Shown: piece by piece, positions 57,553 to 64,000 of the stretch
Layout: each line of letters opens with the position of its first letter
Position numbering within the stretch: position 1 is the stretch's first letter
From: Montifringilla adamsi
Taxonomy: Eukaryota; Chordata; Aves; Passeriformes; Passeridae
Direction: 5' to 3'
DNA length: 64,000 nucleotides
Assembly: GCA_017590115.1 (NCBI GenBank)
Contig: JAGGNK010013559.1
Span: 1,186,933 to 1,250,932 of the forward strand
Position numbers and translations under genes: made by a program
Notes under the pieces: generated by a model
Databases searched by the model: none
What the model was told of the DNA's origin: nothing
The model's input: only the letters and a program-made list of their open reading frames with translations

Positions 57553-60500
57553 CTATAATTAGAAAAAAGAAAACTTTGTTAAAAACCCAACAACAGCAGC
57601 CTGACACGAAATGGAGGATGTTGCTGCTTGTTTCCGAAGTTGTTCTGGGCTCTTGCTGGAAAGCTGGAAAGCACCACATTGGCCAGCCAGGGCTCTTAAG
57701 CAAGCTTAAGGTGGCTGGCAGGTGAGCTGCAGCCCAGTGTGGCCCAGGAGGTGCAGCAGAAGGGCCAAGGGGTGAGTTTGGTGCTGCACAGAGGGGCCTC
57801 TGCTCTGCAGATGTGCATCTGTTACCCCAGACTGACTCCAGTGCTCTGAGCCACGCTGTCCCACATTTATCCTGGAGTCAGGCATCCTTTGCTGTGTGTG
57901 TCAGTGTTCCCTCCAGAGGGGATGGAAACCAGCCCTGGGCAGCTTTCCTACCCCACAGTGGCACAGCAGGAACAGAGAGTGAGAGCTGCTCACAGATGTT
58001 TGCTCAGGGACCTCACAGCCTTGGCACAGCTGGCAGCAGGAACTGGAACTGCTGTGGAAAAAAACCAAATCAGAGACTGCAGAGAGAGCAGGTGCCTGGG
58101 GCTGTTGGGCTGAACAGGCAGGACCCAGGAGGAGCCCTCAGAGATGGGAGTGGGTGTAGGGCATGGAGGAGGGCTGTGGACATGGGGACACCAACACAGG
58201 TGATGGGAAAGGAGGAGACAAAGGGGACAGTGCAGCCAGGGCTGGGTGTCTGAACAGCTCTAGGGATGGAGGCAGAGTGAGAACCACACTCCAAGGGCTG
58301 TTTCAGACACAATCCTCTCTCACTGACCCACTGGAGCACCACACATCTGAGTTTACTGCTGTCATCATCTCAGCATCTTTGCAAATGCTGTTCTTGGCTC
58401 TGGACATCCCTCTGTCCTGAACTTTGTTCCTTCCAGAAATGGGACATCACTGACACAAGCTCCCCTGGGTAACAGACACATCTCAGCAAGGTAGCTGGGC
58501 CAGGGGAAGAAGTGCCTGAAAAGGGAAGGTTTTACATTCTGAGGCTTCTCTTTGCAAAACCTTCTTAGAGTAATTGGAGATGGCATGAAAAAGGAAATGC
58601 TGCTTGGGGTTCTATTATAATTTACTGCTGTGTCAAAGGAGCAGGGCATGGCCTCAGAGGTGAGGGGCAGCCCAAAGAGCAGAGAGGTAGGCAAGAAACC
58701 TCCCCATTGCAGTGACTGCAGCCTTACTGCCAAGGATTCAGAGTGCTGACATGGAAGGAAAGTTGGAAAGAGACATCCTTTAAAAAAGGAAAGCTTTAGG
58801 GCAAAAAACTCTTTGACTTCTGGAAGGAAATGGGGACTTAGCAGTAAATTATTTGTATGAACACAGAAGAAAGAGCAAGGAAATGAGGAACTGTCAGTAG
58901 TAGCTTGTGAAAAATGAATTGTGCCAAATTTTTTTTCTATTTAAAAAAAGGGTAAAAAAGCATAAGAATGGAGAAGAAAGAATAGACACCAGCTACCATG
59001 ACTTAAGCGTTTCTTTAGTAAAATGTTAAATTTTGACATTCAGTGCAGTGTTTGGTACAAAAGGGCAGCAGATAGGCCACACTTAATAAATGGTTCCCTT
59101 CCAAATGAAGAACATGATTAAGGATGGACAGCATCTCACCTGGCATTTCTGCCAACAACTTGCACATATGAGGAGAGAGGTTGGTGTGGAAGAGCAGCTG
59201 GAAAATGCAGAATTCTAGACAGAAAATGAGGGAAAGGCTCCATAGATGAACAGGGATAAAAGCTGGGCATTGGCTTACAGCTCTGCTGGGCTAGTGGGAA
59301 TCACAGGAGAGCCAGGGCAGGACAGAAGTGCTCTTGGGAAAGAACAGAGACCCTGGGGGTGACTGCTGGGGGTATGAGGAGCAGGACATCAGCTGTGATG
59401 CTTCTGCTCCTCTTGATGCTGGGCAAGCTCTGGCCAGGCCATGCTGTCCCACCTGGGCCCTGCCCTGCAGGACACAAGGCAGCAGCAGAGCAGCCAGATG
59501 ACAACAGGCAGAAGGAGGAGGAAATGCCCAATCCTCACCTCTGGGGAACCTAGAATAGAAACTGCAGGGCTGCTAGAAGAGTGGGATTGATGGGGCTCCC
59601 CCACCCATGTCCTCCTCCTGCAGCTCCTGTGCACAGCTGGTCCCTGGGCAGCACAGGGGGCTCCGGGGGTCCCGCTGCTCACAAGGGCCACTCCAAGCCT
59701 CTGGCACTCTGGCACTCACAGCTGCCTGCCCCCTCAGCTCCTCTGATGTGCCCCCTCACAGCACCCTGCCCCTCTCACCTCCCTCTTGCCCTGCCTGGGG
59801 ATCTTCTGCCTTCCTGCTGGCCGTGCTCACGGGGCAGCGAGCACCAGGAGCTGCCTCGCTGCTGCTCCCAGAGCCCGTCCCACGGGGCACACGCTGCCAG
59901 GCTGCTGGCACCCCTCTGGCATGGCTGTCACCACACAGCACGTGGGGCTGCTGGCAGTGAGCCCTGGAAATCCAGGGTCACGGGCTGTGCTTCTTCTTCC
60001 GTGCTGTGCAAGGGCCGTGGAAGCCCCAGTGATGGATCCTGTGGGTGTTCTCTGCAGCCCACTGGGATGGAAACCTCACCCAGGTGGGCACCTGAGCCAC
60101 AGGGACCAGCACAACCTCTGGGGCTCCTGCTCCTGCAGATGGATTTGTTTCTGCAGCCAATGTGTGCTGGGGAGGTAAAACCCTGGGTCCTGCAGCCCAG
60201 TGAAGTGGAATAATAATTAATGTCTGTTAAAAATCATGAAGATGCAGAGCTGGACATAGAGAGATAGAGAGTGGGGCTTCAGAAAATGCTTTCAGGGTTT
60301 TGGTGGGACAAACATTGAATCTCAGTGGCTCTCTGAAATCTGAGCCTGGTGTTTAGTGTTGATCATTGGAAGTATCTGAAGTCAGCACTAAAGCAAAGCC
60401 CATTGTCACACTTCTGCTGGATCCTGCTGCCTGCCATTTATTACAAGTCCCTTCTCCAACCAGTAAAACAGACTGAGAGACTTTCCAGACCACCATCAGC

Positions 60501-61874
60501 ATGGACTTGTTCCAAAATGAAACCATTTTGGTGCAGACAAACAATATTTAAGGAAGATGCTTCAGAGACCTCAAAAACCACTGGAGTGGTGGACAATGCT
60601 GTTTTTCACAGCAGCAGGACAACTAGAGAAGTTTTCAGATGCTGGGACTGGGACAAGAACCAGTGCTTCTTCACACTGCACATAATGAATCCAATAACTC
60701 ATCATCAGAGCATGACACAGAGAAACCAAAAACCAATTCCAAACAGAGTTTGATAATATTCTAGGGACAGGGCCACCCTGGTATTAAACAAGAAATTCTT
60801 CATTCAGCCTCAAGCTCAGGAAAGCTCCAACTTTTCTTACAGGGAGCTCAGGTTTTAGCAGGAGAAGACATGTTGTGTTTATCCCTGGATGTCCCAGGAG
60901 GGCTTCTCTTACAGTCTGGTATTATGGACAGCCCCCATCAGGCCCTGCTCACTGCACTCAATCCTTACATGTCACATTAAACCACCCTTGCATATTACCT
61001 TTTTTTTCATAAACAACATAAAACATGATTTTGGGAAGAATAATTGTACCAAAATAATAATTGTACCAAAACCTGGTGGAAGATGCCAGGTGGATGTTCC
61101 TACACACCTGCAGGGTCACACCTCCTCTCTGTGACACCTCCTTCCTGGGGCTGCTCCCTACCAGGGTGCCCGGGCAGTGCTACAACAGGAGGATGGCAAA
61201 AGGGTTCAGAGGACAGCAGGGTGTCTGAAAAACTGGGACAGGGCTACTGGGTCCCTCTCTGTCTAAGTTGTGGCATTTTGCCCTTTGGGGTGCTGCTCTT
61301 GCATAAGAAGAGGGAAGACAATGCTGCAGCTACCTGAGGAGAGCACCTGCAGCATCCAAGAAAGGCCAACACATTCTGCTTCAAGAGGTCACTGCACATT
61401 AATGTCAGCAGCACTGAAAAGAGGGAACAACTCTGCAAACCTGACTCATGGTCCTAAAAGCCTGGGGCAGACACTGTCCCTCCCTACCTTCCTGCTCCCC
61501 CCAGGGAGCACCCTGCTTTCCAGGGTGTGAGCAGGGATGGTGGTGCAGGATCTGTGTGGACCCCAGGCCTCAGGCAGGGTGACTGCCTGAGGCACAGACA
61601 GTCCGTGAAGCTGGACCTCAGTCCAACCCTGAGATCCCAGATCATACTGGCCTCAGCCTTTGTCTATCAGCATCTGTCTATTCCTGCCTCTCCCTCAGCT
61701 CCTGCCTTCCAACAAAATCCCTGGATTTCATTTGCTTTCCTACAGCAAGGTGCTGCTTCACAGCAGCCTGGCGACAACCTTAGTCAGAGCTCAAATTCTT
61801 GTGCCCACGGAGCAATCCTGGTCTAGTTGATGTGATTTCTCAGTTGCTGAGTCTAATTTTCTTAGAATTTATTC

Positions 61875-62063
61875 AGGGTGGTGAGGCCCTGGCACAGGCT
61901 GCCCAGAGAAGCTGTGGTTGCCCCTGGATCCCTGGAAGTGTCCAAGGCCAGGTTTGGGGCTTGGAGCAACCTGGGCCAGTGGAAGGTGTCCCTGCCAGTG
62001 GCAGGGGGTGGAATGGTGTGGTCCTTAAGCTTGCTTCAAATCCAATTTTGTCATTCTATGACC
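61875..62063 (+). mobile_element. CR1 LINE, 3' region fragment
   Basis: CR1 blocks GGTGAGGCCCTGGCACAGGC, GCCCCTGGATCCCTGGAAGT, GGAGCAACCTGGGCCAGTGG and a degraded TCATTCTATGACC end. It is antisense to LGR6. Confidence 0.95.
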
Positions 62064-62979
62064 TTGCTGGTTGATGAGCGAGTTCTGGACACTGATGAAC
62101 ATGACAAGCAAAGACTGCTCAGACCAGCAATGAATCAAACCCAGGTGTGGATAGAGCATTGTCACCTTGCTTGGCACTGTTCAGGTGGTACTGGGGCTTG
62201 CAGACATGGACACTCCACCTGCTGCCCACAGCAGTCTGGCTGGAACCAGAATAAATCCCAGCTCCTCAGAGGTCAGGTTTCATTTTCAGAAGTAGGAGGA
62301 TTGTTTGTTGGCAGGGACCACACCTGAACGACCAGAAAAATGTTGGGATCGGGTCCCATCACACCAGGATCCTTGCACAAGAGAGCCTCAGCAGACACAC
62401 AGCCCTCAGAGGTACAGGCCTGTGCATGATAAAATGTCCCCATCCTGGGAGGCTGAAGTGACTCAGCCAGCACAGTCAAAGGGCTGTTATTGCTGGAGGC
62501 AACTGTGCCTGGAGCCCATGCATGGGGATTAAAGGCATTCCAACCTCTGCACGTTCCTTCTCCCTCCCAATGGGAGCGTCTCTTGGATGGGCCACACCAT
62601 TCCCTTTGTCTCAAAGCCATTTCTGTACTGCACAGGCTCAGGGCTGGCCAAGATGTAGGGTCTGTCTAGGGATTTCTGAAGTGTGCCAAGCCACCTCCAA
62701 ACCTGCCATCCCGGGGCAACTTGACTTTTCTGGTGATGTTTGATGTGTGTTCACACTCCAGGCAAGTCAGCACCTGTCCTGGGCCACAGGTGGTCACTGC
62801 TCAGGAGGGGATGGTGAGGTGGCCACTGGGTAGGGCCCATCCAGGGGATGTGGCATGTGCTGAACAAGGCTGCTCCTGTCCAGCCTACCTGTTCATGGAG
62901 AGGAACCATGGGCAGGGCTGGGGCAGTGTGTGCTGGGAGGGGGTTCAGGCAGTGCTGAGTGCTGAGTCCACCCCAAGCT

Positions 62980-63440
62980 GTGCTGGGCAGTGCTGGGCAG
63001 TGCAGTGCTCACACTCTGGACAGTTCTGGGCAGTGCTGGGCACTGCTGGGGAAGTGCAGGGCAGTGCAGGGCAGCGCAGGGCTGTGCAGGAAGGTTGGGC
63101 AGTGCTCACACTCTGGGCAGCGCTTTGCTGGGCAGTGCAGGGCAATGCTGGGGCAGTGCAGGGCAGTGCAGGGCTCACACCCTGGGCAGCACTTTGCTGG
63201 GCAGTGCAGGGCTCTGCTGGGCAGTGCAGGGCAGTGCAGGGCTCACACCCTGGGCAGCACTTTGCTGGGCAGTGCAGGGCTCTGCTGGGCAGTGCAGGGC
63301 AGTGCAGGGCTCACACCCTGGGCAGCACTTTGCTGGGCAGTGCAGGGCAATGCTGGGGCAGTGCAGGGCAGTGCAGGGCTCACACCCTGGGCAGCACTTT
63401 GCTGGGCAGTGCAGGGATCTGCTGGGCAGTGCTCACACCC
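62980..63440. repeat. GC-rich minisatellite: GGGCAGTGCA decamers in a 68-bp higher-order repeat
   Basis: The basic unit is close to GGGCAGTGCA. A larger unit marked by CTCACACCCTGGGCAGC recurs at 63174, 63242, 63310 and 63379 (spacing 68, 68 and 69 bp), with earlier, more diverged markers at 63008 and 63105 and a final one at 63432. Long plus-strand open frames across it (up to 313 codons) are low-complexity by-products. Confidence 0.95.
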
Positions 63441-64000
63441 CAGGCTGTGCAGGCAGGCTGGGCAGCACGGGGTCTGCACACTCCCACAGGCTGGTTGGGG
63501 CTTGCTGAGGAATGGAGCAGCAGGGTGGGCCTGCTGCGGGTGCAGGGTCTGCAGCCAAGGGGATGCACCCAGGCATTTTGCCCTCCATGTTTTGGGGTGA
63601 GTTTGTGGTTGCACTTGGAGTCTTTCCCTGTGGAGTCTGGTGTGGGATTCCTTCTTGGCTAGTAAGCCCTGGGGCTGCTGCAGCATGTTCAGCCAGGAGT
63701 CAGAGCGGGGGCACTCCTGGCTGTGCAGGGCAGCGTTTGGGGAGGGATACCTGAGCAAGGGTGGGATGTCTGGGAAGCTGTGGCAGCCCAAGTCAGCCCC
63801 ATGGCCAGGTGGGATGGGAGCTTCCTGGCTGGTGGAGCTCCAGCCAGGACACTTGAGAAGTGAGAAGCATCCCGGTAGCTCATGAGGAGGTCTGGAAGGA
63901 TGGAAGAGCTTGCAGTTTTCCAGATACTCTTATTAAGCAGCATATTCTGCCACCCTGGAAAGCTCTAAGGCTGGGAGAGCATGGACCAAGGAGTTGATTT

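Larger units (their letters stand above)
57553..64000 (-). other. LGR6 intron, 3' part (continues off the window)
   Basis: In transcript order this is intron upstream of the LRR3 exon. It holds one CR1 (about 61875-62063) and the GC-rich minisatellite. I looked for the LRR1 and LRR2 exons and the N-terminal cap on the minus strand and did not find them. Confidence 0.65.

Noticed and set aside
62721..63662. 313-codon plus-strand open frame
   Set aside because: Most of it is the GGGCAGTGCA minisatellite read through; overlapping frames are open too, and the product is a low-complexity repeat.
57553..64000. LGR6 exons for the N-terminal cap, LRR1 and LRR2
   Set aside because: I searched the minus strand for LRR strands with flanking AG and GT signals and found none; they probably lie beyond the window.

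Overview
This is vertebrate, and on repeat content bird, genomic DNA. I place it in a passerine: it carries many truncated CR1 LINE 3' ends, several avian-type retroviral LTRs and no SINEs. The one gene I can support is LGR6 (leucine-rich repeat G-protein-coupled receptor 6), on the minus strand and incomplete at both ends.

Ten coding exons are visible. In transcript order (plus-strand coordinates descending) they are 57481-57552, 36133-36348, 27050-27121, 11272-11340, 9511-9582, 8308-8379, 7208-7276, 6226-6297, 3075-3140 and 621-692. They total 852 bp, or 284 codons. Every junction falls after the second base of a codon. Nine exons encode one leucine-rich repeat (LRR) of 22-24 residues, and one (216 bp) encodes three. 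Together they cover about LRR3 to LRR14 of the extracellular, R-spondin-binding solenoid. The signal peptide, N-terminal cap and first repeats should lie beyond 64000. The last repeats, hinge and seven-helix domain should lie before position 1. Nine introns carry normal GT-AG ends. The intron after the last visible exon appears to start with a GC donor (GCAAGT).

Region by region: 1-11340 is the compact 3' half of the visible gene, with eight or so LRR-coding units in short introns. 11341-27049 is a 15.7-kb intron with three minus-strand CR1 fragments, three LTRs, an interleaved inverted repeat at 21409-21555 and a short dispersed repeat pair. 27122-36132 holds two CR1 copies and a 43-unit decamer minisatellite at 33861-34290. 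36349-57480 is a 21-kb intron with a 44-bp tandem triplicate and an LTR close to the exon 36133-36348 acceptor, followed by seven CR1 fragments. 57553-64000 is intronic, with one CR1 and a GC-rich minisatellite at about 62980-63440.

Because the exons are symmetric (all phase 2), single exons can be skipped without a frameshift, which would change the number of LRRs in the receptor. No second protein-coding gene, RNA gene or novel system could be supported. The long open frames elsewhere are repeats, LTR sequence or chance. Repeat names and boundaries come from reading motifs and were not checked against a repeat library.
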